64,000 bases of DNA from Ramlibacter alkalitolerans. Its GTDB lineage: Bacteria; Pseudomonadota; Gammaproteobacteria; Burkholderiales; Burkholderiaceae_C. Numbering within the stretch: position 1 is the first letter of the stretch; the number at the start of each line of letters is the position of its first letter. Below the pieces are notes generated by a model. That model had not been told where the DNA came from. It searched no databases and saw only the letters and a list, made by a program, of their open reading frames with translations. The stretch lies in assembly GCF_016722765.1 (NCBI RefSeq), contig NZ_JAEQND010000012.1:124001-188000 (forward strand), written 5' to 3'. Below are positions 8,844-16,859 of the stretch, in pieces. Made by a program: the position numbers and the translations under genes.

Positions 8844-9863
8844 ATGAAGATCCTGCTCACCGGTGCGGCCGGTTTCATCGGCATGCACGTCGCGCTGCGC
8901 CTGCTGGCGCGCGGCGACGAGGTCGTCGGCATCGACAACCTCAACGATTACTACGACCCGGCGCTCAAGCTGGCGCGGCTGGCGCGGCTGCGCGCGCATC
9001 CGGACTTCCGCTTCGAGCAGGTCTCGCTCGAGGACGGCATGGCCCTGTCCGAGGCCTTCCACCGCGCCACGCCGCAGCGCGTGGTGCACCTGGCTGCGCA
9101 GGTGGGCGTGCGCCATTCGGTGGTCGCACCGCACGCCAGCGCCGGCTCGAACCTGCAGGGTTTCGTCAACGTGCTGGAAGGCTGCCGCGCCATGCGGGTG
9201 GAGCACCTGGTGTACGCCAGCAGTTCCAGCGTCTACGGCGCCAATGCGCAACTGCCTTACGTGGAGGAGCAGGGCGTCGACCACCCGATGAGCCTGTACG
9301 CCGCCACCAAGCGCGCCAACGAGCTGATGGCGCATGCGTACAGCCACCTGTTCCGCATCCCGACCACCGGCGTGCGCTTCTTCACGGTGTACGGTCCCTG
9401 GGGCCGGCCCGACATGGCCATGTTCCGCTTCACGAAGGCGATCCTGGAAGGCCAGCCGCTGGACCTGTACAACGACGGCAACATGGTGCGCGACTTCACC
9501 TATGTCGACGACGTCGCCGACCCGGTGCTGCGCCTGCTGGACAAGCCCGCCACGCCGGACCCGGCCTTCGATCCGGCCCGACCCGATCCGGTGAGCAGCG
9601 ACGCGCCGTTCCGCGTCTTCAACGTCGGCGGCGGCCACCCGGTGCACCTGCTGGAACTGATCTCCGCGCTGGAGGACACGCTGGGCCGCAAGGCGCAACG
9701 TCGCCTCATGCCCCTGCAGCCGGGCGACGTGCTGGCCACCGGCGCCAACACGCAGCGCCTGCACGACTGGATCGGGCCCTGTCCCGCCACGCCGCTGCGC
9801 GTCGGCCTGCGTCGCTTCGCCGACTGGTACCTGACCTCCTACCAGGGGGCAGCGCGGGCATGA
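8844..9863 (+). CDS. UDP-glucuronate 4-epimerase-like NAD-dependent epimerase
   Basis: A 339-residue extended SDR. It has the GAAGFIGMH nucleotide-binding loop, the SSSSVYG strand and the YAATK catalytic motif. The IDNLNDYYDPALK stretch and the GPWGRPDMA / NDGNMVRDFTYVDD stretches are typical of UDP-glucuronate 4-epimerases, which make UDP-galacturonate. It opens a five-gene cluster (epimerase, PAP2, flippase-like, GT2, GT39) joined by 4-8 base overlaps, so the product is probably consumed by the downstream glycosyltransferases. Confidence 0.85.
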   Translation: MKILLTGAAGFIGMHVALRLLARGDEVVGIDNLNDYYDPALKLARLARLRAHPDFRFEQVSLEDGMALSEAFHRATPQRVVHLAAQVGVRHSVVAPHASAGSNLQGFVNVLEGCRAMRVEHLVYASSSSVYGANAQLPYVEEQGVDHPMSLYAATKRANELMAHAYSHLFRIPTTGVRFFTVYGPWGRPDMAMFRFTKAILEGQPLDLYNDGNMVRDFTYVDDVADPVLRLLDKPATPDPAFDPARPDPVSSDAPFRVFNVGGGHPVHLLELISALEDTLGRKAQRRLMPLQPGDVLATGANTQRLHDWIGPCPATPLRVGLRRFADWYLTSYQGAARA

Positions 9864-10717
9864 GCACGCTGCAGGTTTCACCCCGCCGCGCGCTGGCCTG
9901 GCTCGGCGGCGCCGGCCTCGTTCTCGTGCTCGCCGGCATCGCCGTGCACTTCGCCGGCGCCGATCCGGCCCTGCTGCTGCGCGCGCATGCCAGCGCACCC
10001 ACGGCCTTCGACACCGTGCTGTGGTCCTGCCTCACGGTGCTGGCCCTCGGCTGGTGCGCCCTGATCGTGGTGCTGGCCGCGGACCGCGGAGCAGGGTGGC
10101 TGGCCGCCCTGCTGCTGCCCGTGTTCATCGTCGGCGGCCTGCTCACCCACGTCACCAAGTGGCTGCTGGCCGTGCCGCGGCCGGCCGCCAGCGGGCTGCT
10201 GCCGCAGATGCACGTCATCGGGGAGACCTTCCGCGGCTCCGTGTCCATGCCGTCGGGCCATTCCGTCACGGCCGCTGCCATGGCGGCGCTGCTGTGCCTC
10301 GTGGTGCCGGGGCGCCGGCCGGCCTGGCGGGCGCTGCTGCTCGCAGGCGCGGCCCTCATGGCGGCCTCGCGCGTGGTGGTCGGCGCGCACTGGCCCTCCG
10401 ATACGCTGGTCGGCTTCGGGCTGGGCCTGCTGTCCGTTGCGCTGTGCCTGGCCGCCGTTCAATCCGGCCCCGGCCAGCGCCTGCACCAGGGGCTGGCGCG
10501 GCGCATCCGTACGCGCGCGGGCCAGCGCTGCGTGGCCGTGGTGGAAGTGCTGGGCGCCGTCGGCCTGCTGGCCGAGCGCACCGGCTATCCGGCCGCCCGG
10601 ATGATGGTGATCGCCGTCGCCGTCCTGGCCTGCGCCAGTGCGGCCTGGCGCTGGCGCGCGACCCGCGCGGCTCGGCCCTTCCCCGCGCTGCCGGACGCGC
10701 CCGCGGAGCGCACATGA
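9860..10717 (+). CDS. PAP2-family membrane phosphatase
   Basis: A 285-residue polytopic protein with all three parts of the PAP2 signature: KWLLAVPRP, SMPSGHS and SRVVVGAHWPSD. The family removes phosphate from lipid phosphates at the membrane, for example undecaprenyl diphosphate or lipid A. The ATG overlaps the epimerase stop (ATGA) and its own stop overlaps the next start. In this cluster it may recycle the polyprenyl carrier or dephosphorylate lipid A, which is inference. Confidence 0.85.
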   Translation: MSTLQVSPRRALAWLGGAGLVLVLAGIAVHFAGADPALLLRAHASAPTAFDTVLWSCLTVLALGWCALIVVLAADRGAGWLAALLLPVFIVGGLLTHVTKWLLAVPRPAASGLLPQMHVIGETFRGSVSMPSGHSVTAAAMAALLCLVVPGRRPAWRALLLAGAALMAASRVVVGAHWPSDTLVGFGLGLLSVALCLAAVQSGPGQRLHQGLARRIRTRAGQRCVAVVEVLGAVGLLAERTGYPAARMMVIAVAVLACASAAWRWRATRAARPFPALPDAPAERT

Positions 10718-11646
10718 AGCCGCTGGAAGTTGCCGCGCCCGCGCCGGCCGCGGCGCGCCCGCTGTACTGGGTGCGTGTGTCCTTCACGGTCCTGGTGTGC
10801 CTGCTCGCCTGGGCCTGGCTGCTGCGGCATGCGCAATTCGATGCGCTGGGCGCGCAGGCGGCGCAGGTGCCGGCCTGGGGCTGGCTCGCCGCCGGCGCCG
10901 CGCTCCTGGCCGGCCACAGCCTGCGGGCCGTGCGCCTGCAGCGCGACTGGCGCCACCTCGCGCACGTCCGCTGGTGGGAGTGCCTGCGCCTCGTGCTCAC
11001 CCACAACGCGATGGTCCTGATGCTGCCGCTGCGCGCCGGCGAGGCCGCGTACCTGATGGCCGTGCGGCGGCAGTGGGGCGTCGGCTGGGGCGCGGCGGGC
11101 ATCGCCCTGCTGCGCTGGCGGCTGCAGGACATGGCGGTGCTCGGGATGCTGGCGGTGCTGCTGCTGCTGCCGCTGCCCCTGTGGCAGCGCCTGGCCGGCG
11201 CCGTGCTGGCCGCCGGGGCGCTGCATTTCCTGTTGCCTCCCGTGTGGCGCTGGCTGGCCCGGCGCGCCGGCGGCGGCAGCGGTGCCGTCGGCGAGGTCGC
11301 CGATCCGTGGAAGGGTCTCGCCGTGAGCGCCGGCAACTGGTCGCTCAAGGTGCTGGCCAATGGCTGCCTGCTGGCCGCGCTGGCCGGCCTGCCGCTGCTC
11401 GACGCCTGGCGCGCCGCGCTCGGCGGCGAGCTGGCCGGCGTGCAACCCCTGCAGCCACCCGCCGGCCTCGGCACCTACGAAGGTGGCGTGTGGCTCGCCG
11501 CCGGTGCCGCGCCCGACGCGGTCGGCCTCGTCGTATCCGCCGCCCTGGCGGTGCATGCTTTCAGCCTGGCCGTGGCGCTGGGCGCCGCGGCCGTCGCCCA
11601 GTTGCGCCTGCCCGGCTCCAAACTGCGCGAGGAGTCGCCCTCATGA
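10714..11646 (+). CDS. Flippase-like lysylphosphatidylglycerol synthase TM-domain protein (UPF0104 type)
   Basis: A 310-residue protein with about seven or eight membrane segments and no cytoplasmic synthase domain. The RLQRDWRHL, LRAGEAAYLMAVRR and PAGLGTYEGG stretches match the UPF0104 / MprF flippase-domain family (compare AglD). Such proteins are associated with moving or handling lipid-linked molecules. It sits between the PAP2 phosphatase and the GT2 enzyme with ATGA overlaps on both sides, so a role in flipping a polyprenyl-linked sugar is a reasonable but unproven guess. Confidence 0.75.
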   Translation: MKPLEVAAPAPAAARPLYWVRVSFTVLVCLLAWAWLLRHAQFDALGAQAAQVPAWGWLAAGAALLAGHSLRAVRLQRDWRHLAHVRWWECLRLVLTHNAMVLMLPLRAGEAAYLMAVRRQWGVGWGAAGIALLRWRLQDMAVLGMLAVLLLLPLPLWQRLAGAVLAAGALHFLLPPVWRWLARRAGGGSGAVGEVADPWKGLAVSAGNWSLKVLANGCLLAALAGLPLLDAWRAALGGELAGVQPLQPPAGLGTYEGGVWLAAGAAPDAVGLVVSAALAVHAFSLAVALGAAAVAQLRLPGSKLREESPS

Positions 11647-12722
11647 ACTACGCTTCCCTCCCCGAGGCCGTGCTGGCCGAAACGACCGTGGAAGAGCCCG
11701 CCGTCGGCGAGCTCGCCGCGCTGCCCGCGCACAGCCTGTCGGTCGTCGTCCCCATGTACAACGAGGTGGAGAACGCCACCGCGCTGATCGACGCCGTGCA
11801 GGCCGCACTCGCTGCCTACCCCTGGCCCTGGGAGCTGATCGTGGTCGACGACGGCAGCACCGACGGCACCGGCCGCACGCTGGACCGGCGCGCGCGCGAG
11901 ACCGGCACCCACATCCGCGTGCTGCACCTGGCGCGCAACTTCCGCCAGACCGCCGCCATGCAGGCCGGCATCGACGCCTCGCGCGGCGACGTGGTCGCCA
12001 CCCTCGACGGCGACCTGCAGAACGACCCCGCCGACATCCCCCGCATGGTGGCGCGCCTGCTCGCCGAGGACCTGGACATGGTCGCTGGCTGGCGCCGCCA
12101 GCGCCAGGACGGCATGTTCCTGCGCAAGATCCCCTCGATGCTGGCCAACCGCCTGATCCGGCGCGTCAGCGGCCTGAAGTTCCAGGACCTGGGTTGCAGC
12201 CTGAAGATCTTCCGCGGCAGCGTGCTGCGGCAGGTGCGCCTGTATGGCGAGATGCACCGCTTCATTCCCGCCTGGCTCGCCACCGTGACCAGCCCCTCGC
12301 GCATGGCGGAGGAGCCGGTGCGGCACCACGCGCGCCGCGCGGGCAGCTCCAAGTACGGCATCTCGCGCACCTTCCGCGTGCTGATCGACCTGCTGGCGAT
12401 CCACTTCTTCCTGCGCTTCGGTACCCGACCCGGCCACTTCTTCGGCGGCATCGGCCTGGGGGTGCTGTTCGTCGGCTCCCTCATGCTGGCCTACATGGGC
12501 GTGCTCAAGCTGACCGGCCACGAGATCGGCACGCGGCCCATGCTGTCGCTCGGCTTCTTCCTGGTGCTGGGCGGCGTGCAGCTGCTCACCACCGGCGTGC
12601 TGGCCGAACTGCTGATGCGCGTCTACTTCGACGTCGGCCGCGCGCGCCCCTACCGCGTGCGGGCGGGCGAGGGCAGCGAGACCCCTGGCGAGGCCCCTGC
12701 CGAGGCCGGCTGGCATGGCTGA
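11643..12722 (+). CDS. Family 2 glycosyltransferase (polyprenyl-phosphate sugar synthase type)
   Basis: A 359-residue GT-A enzyme. The N-terminal catalytic domain has VVVPMYNE, VVDDGSTDGT, LDGDLQNDP and a GWRRQRQD stretch; two C-terminal membrane helices follow. This is the layout of ArnC, DPM1-like and RgtE enzymes, which load a sugar from a nucleotide donor onto undecaprenyl or dodecaprenyl phosphate on the cytoplasmic face. It overlaps the flippase-like gene by 4 bases and the GT39 gene by 8. A nucleotide-sugar made by the epimerase is the likely donor. Confidence 0.87.
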   Translation: MNYASLPEAVLAETTVEEPAVGELAALPAHSLSVVVPMYNEVENATALIDAVQAALAAYPWPWELIVVDDGSTDGTGRTLDRRARETGTHIRVLHLARNFRQTAAMQAGIDASRGDVVATLDGDLQNDPADIPRMVARLLAEDLDMVAGWRRQRQDGMFLRKIPSMLANRLIRRVSGLKFQDLGCSLKIFRGSVLRQVRLYGEMHRFIPAWLATVTSPSRMAEEPVRHHARRAGSSKYGISRTFRVLIDLLAIHFFLRFGTRPGHFFGGIGLGVLFVGSLMLAYMGVLKLTGHEIGTRPMLSLGFFLVLGGVQLLTTGVLAELLMRVYFDVGRARPYRVRAGEGSETPGEAPAEAGWHG

Positions 12723-14289
12723 TCCCGCGCCGATCGCCGCCGGCTGGGAACGCGCGTCAGCGGTGCCGGCCTGGCGTCGCATCCTCTGGGCGCTGGTGCT
12801 GGCCCTGCCGCTGCTGTGGCAGCTGGGAGGCACGCCGCTGTTCGACGTCGACGAAGGCGCGTTCTCCGAAGCCACCCGCGAGATGCTCGCCAGCGGCGAC
12901 TGGGGCCACACCACGCTCAACGGCGACAACCGCTTCGACAAGCCGATCGGGATCTATTGGCTGCAGGCCACGGCGGCCACGCTGTTCGGCTTCAACGAAT
13001 TCTCGGTGCGGCTGCCCTCGGCGCTCGCGTGCTGGGTGATGGCGCTGGCGCTGGCCGGCTTCGCGGCGCGGCGCTGGGGCGAGCGCACGGGGCTGCTGGC
13101 CGGCATGCTGACGGTCACGACGCTCGGCTTCCAGATGATAGGCCGCGCCAGCACGGCCGACGGCCTGCTGAACCTGCTGCTGGTGCTGGCCACGCTGGAT
13201 GCCTGGCGCTTCATCGAATCGGAGCGCAAGGCGCCGCTGCGCCGCACCTTCGCGTGGGTGGGGCTCGGCCTGCTGGTGAAGGGCCCGATCGCCATCCTGG
13301 TGCCGGGCGCCGCGGTGCTCGTGTGGTGCACCGGCAGCCGGCGCTGGGCGCCGCTGCGGCGCGCGCTGCTGGACCTGCCCGGCTGGGCGCTGCTGCTCGC
13401 GATCGCCGTGCCCTGGTACGCCTATGCGCTGCACCGGCACGGCATGCTGTTCGTCGAAGGGTTCCTGCTGAAGCACAACGTCGAACGCTTCACCGGCACC
13501 ATCGGCGGCCATGCGGGCTCGCCGCTGTACTTCCTCGTCGTGCTGCCGCTCCTCGCGCTGCCCTGGACGCCGCTGATGGTCACGGTGCTGGCCCGCTGGC
13601 GCGCCACCTGGGCCGATCCGCTCGGGCGCTACCTGCTGGGGTGGAGCGCCTTCGTGGTGCTGTTCTTTTCCTTCGCGTCGACCAAGCTGCCGCATTACGT
13701 GCTGTACGGGCACGCGCCGATGGTGCTGCTGATGGCGCGCGCGCTGGCCGATGCCTCGCCGCGCCTGCGCCGGGTCGTCGCGGGGGGCCTGTTCGCCACC
13801 GCCTTGCTGGTGACGGCACTGCCGTTCCTGGTGCTGCATTTCGCGCCGACGGTGCGCGATCCCTTCTACCGCGCGCTGCTGTCGGGGGCACCGGCCCCGG
13901 GCTGGATGCCGGCCGCGCTGTTCGTGCTGGCGCTGGGCCTGCTGCTGGCCTGGCGTCCGGTGCAGTCGCCCTCGCCGCTGCGGCTCGCCGGCGCCGGCGG
14001 GGCGCTGGCCCTGTTCATCGCCGGCGTGGTGCTGCCCTGGTTCGGCGAGGCCCTGCAGGGGCCCGTGCGGCGCGCTGCCGCCGTGGCTGCTTCGCGGCCG
14101 GGCACCGTGGCGCAGTGGCAGTTGCACCTTCCCAGCTTCGCGGTCTACCTGCAGCGCGTGTCGCCCAAGCGCGAGCCGCTGCCCGGCGACATGGTCCTCA
14201 CGCGCGCCGACCGCCTGCCGCCCTACGACGACAGCCGCATGCGGCTGTTCGAGGAGCGCGGCGTGGTGCTGCTGGGGCCGCGGCGGTAA
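12715..14289 (+). CDS. ArnT-like family 39 glycosyltransferase
   Basis: A 524-residue protein with about eleven to twelve membrane segments. The first periplasmic loop has DVDEGAFSEATREML, where the acidic residues mark the GT-C catalytic site of ArnT/PMT enzymes, followed by NGDNRFDKPIGIYWLQA. These enzymes move a sugar from a polyprenyl phosphate to lipid A, core or protein on the periplasmic side. It ends the envelope cluster. ArnT (L-Ara4N) and Rgt (galacturonate) enzymes share this fold; the UDP-GlcA epimerase partner favours galacturonate. Confidence 0.87.
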   Translation: MADPAPIAAGWERASAVPAWRRILWALVLALPLLWQLGGTPLFDVDEGAFSEATREMLASGDWGHTTLNGDNRFDKPIGIYWLQATAATLFGFNEFSVRLPSALACWVMALALAGFAARRWGERTGLLAGMLTVTTLGFQMIGRASTADGLLNLLLVLATLDAWRFIESERKAPLRRTFAWVGLGLLVKGPIAILVPGAAVLVWCTGSRRWAPLRRALLDLPGWALLLAIAVPWYAYALHRHGMLFVEGFLLKHNVERFTGTIGGHAGSPLYFLVVLPLLALPWTPLMVTVLARWRATWADPLGRYLLGWSAFVVLFFSFASTKLPHYVLYGHAPMVLLMARALADASPRLRRVVAGGLFATALLVTALPFLVLHFAPTVRDPFYRALLSGAPAPGWMPAALFVLALGLLLAWRPVQSPSPLRLAGAGGALALFIAGVVLPWFGEALQGPVRRAAAVAASRPGTVAQWQLHLPSFAVYLQRVSPKREPLPGDMVLTRADRLPPYDDSRMRLFEERGVVLLGPRR

Positions 14290-14404
14290 GCACCGCGGGC
14301 GGCAGGCCGCCGGGCTTGCAGCCAGCGTCCTGTCCCTCGCGCGGCAGGCGGGCGCCCGCCAGTTTGGGCATGATGCGTCCTCTACGAGAGACCCGAGGAC
14401 CACC

Positions 14405-15193
14405 ATGACACGCAGCGTTTTCCAGCTGTTCGACCTGCAGGGCAAGACTGCCCTCGTGACCGGCGGCTCGCGCGGCCTGGGCCTGCAACTGGCCCAGGCG
14501 CTGGGCGAGGCCGGGGCCCGCATCATGCTCACCGCCCGCAAGGAAGGCGAACTGGAGGAGGCGATCGCGCACCTGCAGGCCGCCAACATCGACGCGCGCT
14601 GGATCGCCGCGGACTGCGCCCGCGAGGAGGACATCCGCCGCGTCGCGGACCAGACGCTGGAGCGCATGGGCGACGTCGACATCCTCGTGAACAACGCCGG
14701 TGCCGCCTGGGGCGCGCCGGCGGAGGACCATCCGGTGGAGGCCTGGGACAAGGTGATGAACCTCAACATCCGCGGCTACTTCCTGCTGGCGCAGCAGATC
14801 GGCAAGCGCAGCATGATCCCGCGCCAACAGGGCCGCATCCTCAACGTGGCTTCCATCGCGGGGCTGGGCGGCAATCCCGAGGGCCACAACACGATCGCGT
14901 ACAACACGTCGAAGGGGGCCGTGATCACCTTCACGCAGGCGCTGGCCGCCGAGTGGGGCCGCTATGGCATCAACGTGAATGCGATCTGCCCCGGCTTCTT
15001 CCCGAGCAAGATGACCAGGCACACGCTCGACACCATGGGTGACGAACTGCTGAAGAACGCGCCGCTGCACCGCTTCGGCGACGACGAGGACCTGAAGGGC
15101 GCGTGCCTGCTGTTCGCCTCCGCGGCCGGCAAGCACATCACCGGCCAGTGGCTCGCCGTCGACGGCGGTGTCTCGTGCATCGCGGGAGGTTGA
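14405..15193 (+). CDS. Short-chain dehydrogenase/reductase
   Basis: A 262-residue classical SDR with TGGSRGLG for the cofactor, NNAGA, catalytic Ser in NVASIAG, and the YNTSK Tyr/Lys pair. The C-terminal CPGFFPSKMT and ITGQWLAVDGG stretches are usual for enzymes acting on acyl-CoA, acyl-ACP or small ketones. A thioesterase follows 5 bp later and a reductase after that, suggesting a small fatty-acid or acyl-CoA operon. The substrate is not known. Confidence 0.88.
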   Translation: MTRSVFQLFDLQGKTALVTGGSRGLGLQLAQALGEAGARIMLTARKEGELEEAIAHLQAANIDARWIAADCAREEDIRRVADQTLERMGDVDILVNNAGAAWGAPAEDHPVEAWDKVMNLNIRGYFLLAQQIGKRSMIPRQQGRILNVASIAGLGGNPEGHNTIAYNTSKGAVITFTQALAAEWGRYGINVNAICPGFFPSKMTRHTLDTMGDELLKNAPLHRFGDDEDLKGACLLFASAAGKHITGQWLAVDGGVSCIAGG

Positions 15194-15198
15194 ACGAA

Positions 15199-15627
15199 GT
15201 GCCGAGTCCCAAGCTGTTTGGCGTCGAGATCCCCTTCGTCGAGCACCTCGGCTTCGAGCTGCTGAAGATGGAGGGCGGCGAATCCATCCTGCAGTTCGAG
15301 CCGAAGCACGAACACATGAACTCCTTCCGGGTGGCGCACGGCGGCGCGATCATGACGCTGCTGGACGTGACGCTGGCGACGGCCGCGCGCAGCGTCGACC
15401 TCGAGACCGGCGTCGTCACCATCGAGATGAAGACCTCCTTCATGCAGCCCTGCCAGGGGCTGCTGACGGCCAAGGGCCGGCTGATGCACCGGACCAAGTC
15501 GATGGCCTTCACCGAAGGAACGGTCTACGATGCCGCAGGCCGGGCCTGCGCCCACGCCACCGGGACCTTCAAGTACGTCAAGCGCGCCGCGCCGACTGCC
15601 CCGGGCAACACCATTTCCACCGACTGA
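15199..15627 (+). CDS. PaaI-type acyl-CoA thioesterase (hotdog fold)
   Basis: A 142-residue single hotdog domain. NSFRVAHGGAIMTLLDVTLATAA is the PaaI-family active-site stretch, followed by VTIEMKTSFMQP. It hydrolyses an acyl- or aryl-CoA. I chose the GTG at 15199 because GGGAGGT lies 8 nt upstream; a TTG at 15190 is an alternative. It sits 5 bp after the SDR and 11 bp before the reductase, so it is in the same operon. Confidence 0.85.
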   Translation: MPSPKLFGVEIPFVEHLGFELLKMEGGESILQFEPKHEHMNSFRVAHGGAIMTLLDVTLATAARSVDLETGVVTIEMKTSFMQPCQGLLTAKGRLMHRTKSMAFTEGTVYDAAGRACAHATGTFKYVKRAAPTAPGNTISTD

Positions 15628-15638
15628 GGAGACCCCCC

Positions 15639-16652
15639 ATGCCCCAGAACCGGCAGATCTTCCTGGAGAGCCGCCCGCAAGGCGAGGCGCGCGCGGACAA
15701 CTTCAAGCTCGTGACGAGCGAGACGCCGCCGCTGAAGGACGGCGAGGTGCTGGTGCGGCACCACTACCTGAGCCTCGATCCGTACATGCGCGGGCGCATG
15801 AACGACGCCAAGAGCTATGCCGCGCCGCAGCCCCTCGGGCAGGTGATGCAGGGCGGCACCGTGGGCGAGGTGGTGGAAAGCCGCAGCGCGAAATTCAAGC
15901 CGGGCGACAAGGTGGTCGGCATGGGCGGCTGGCAGGAATATGCCGTCGTCTCCGCGGAGCAGGGCGGGCTGCGCAAGGTGGATACTGCGCAGGTTCCGTT
16001 GTCGCATTACCTCGGCGCGGTCGGCATGCCCGGCGTCACGGCCTGGTATGGGCTGACGCAGATCATCCAGGCCAGGCAAGGCCAGACGGTGGTCGTCAGT
16101 GCGGCCAGCGGCGCGGTGGGCAGCGCGGTGGGCGTGCTGGCCAAGCAACGCGGTTGCCGCGCCGTGGGCATCGCCGGCGGGCCGGACAAGTGCGGCTACG
16201 TCGAGAAGGAACTGGGCTTCGACGCCTGCGTCGACTACAAGCAGCACGCCGATGCGCCCTCGCTCGCGCGGGCGCTCAAGGAAGCCTGTCCGGACGGCAT
16301 CGACGGCTACTTCGAGAACGTCGGCGGCCTGGTGATGGATGCCGTGATGCTGCGCATGAATGCCTTCGGCCGCGTCGCCCTGTGCGGCATGATCGCCGGC
16401 TACGACGGCAAGCCGATCCCGATGGCCTACCCGCAACTGATCCTGACCAACCGTCTGCTGGTGCAGGGCTTCATCGTCAGCGAGCACATGGAGCTGTGGC
16501 CGCAGGCACTGCAGGAGCTGGGCACGCTGGTCGGCTCGGGCAAGTTCCGCCCGCGCGAGAGCGTGGCGCAGGGGCTGGAGTCCGCGCCCGAAGCTTTCCT
16601 GGGCATGCTGAAGGGGCGCAACTTCGGCAAGCAGGTGGTGAAGCTGGTGTGA
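15639..16652 (+). CDS. Zinc-independent NADP-dependent reductase (CurA/leukotriene B4 dehydrogenase type)
   Basis: A 337-residue medium-chain reductase without zinc ligands. It starts NRQIFLESRPQGE and has LSLDPYMRGRM, the cofactor-binding AASGAVGS loop and the YFENVGG strand, all typical of the CurA / prostaglandin-reductase group. These reduce double bonds of alpha,beta-unsaturated ketones and aldehydes with NADPH. GAGGAGA precedes the ATG. It closes the SDR-thioesterase-reductase operon; repeat copy B starts 13 nt after its stop. Confidence 0.9.
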   Translation: MPQNRQIFLESRPQGEARADNFKLVTSETPPLKDGEVLVRHHYLSLDPYMRGRMNDAKSYAAPQPLGQVMQGGTVGEVVESRSAKFKPGDKVVGMGGWQEYAVVSAEQGGLRKVDTAQVPLSHYLGAVGMPGVTAWYGLTQIIQARQGQTVVVSAASGAVGSAVGVLAKQRGCRAVGIAGGPDKCGYVEKELGFDACVDYKQHADAPSLARALKEACPDGIDGYFENVGGLVMDAVMLRMNAFGRVALCGMIAGYDGKPIPMAYPQLILTNRLLVQGFIVSEHMELWPQALQELGTLVGSGKFRPRESVAQGLESAPEAFLGMLKGRNFGKQVVKLV

Positions 16653-16665
16653 GGAAGACGGACTT

Positions 16666-16801
16666 CCGGACGCAGAGGACGCAAAGGGTACGCAAAGGAC
16701 GCAAAAGGACATCCATCGGAAATGGGGGGCCAGATCCCATTCAGTCTGCCTTTTTGCGTCTTCTGCGTACCCTTTGCGTCCTCTGCGTCCTCTGCGTCCG
16801 G
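16666..16801. repeat. Intergenic GCAAAGG-unit inverted repeat, copy B
   Basis: The longest copy of the family. The left arm opens CCGGACGCAGAGGACGCAAA and iterates ACGCAAAGG units; the right arm closes with TCCTCTGCGTCCTCTGCGTC followed by CGG, roughly the reverse complement. The units here are GACGCAAAG rather than GCCGCAAAAG, so the copies have diverged while both arms changed together. It starts 13 nt after a stop codon and precedes aidB. Confidence 0.85.
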
Positions 16802-16859
16802 CTGTCCGCGCCCGTCTTTGCGCGATACTCCGGCGATCACGCTCGCGACGGGGGGGGCC

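Noticed and set aside
5108-8944. A 1278-codon open frame on the minus strand opposite the thiolase and acyl-CoA dehydrogenase genes
   Set aside because: It is antisense to well-recognised genes, its translation is rich in His, Arg, Gly and Ala with no motif, and long antisense frames are expected at this GC content.
16666-16801. CRISPR-like array
   Set aside because: The repeated unit is only about 9-12 bp with no spacers of constant length, and the array folds back on itself; no cas genes are nearby.
16722-16859. N-terminal extension of aidB through the repeat
   Set aside because: The extra residues come from translating the right arm of repeat copy B; homology to AidB starts at the ATG at 16860.
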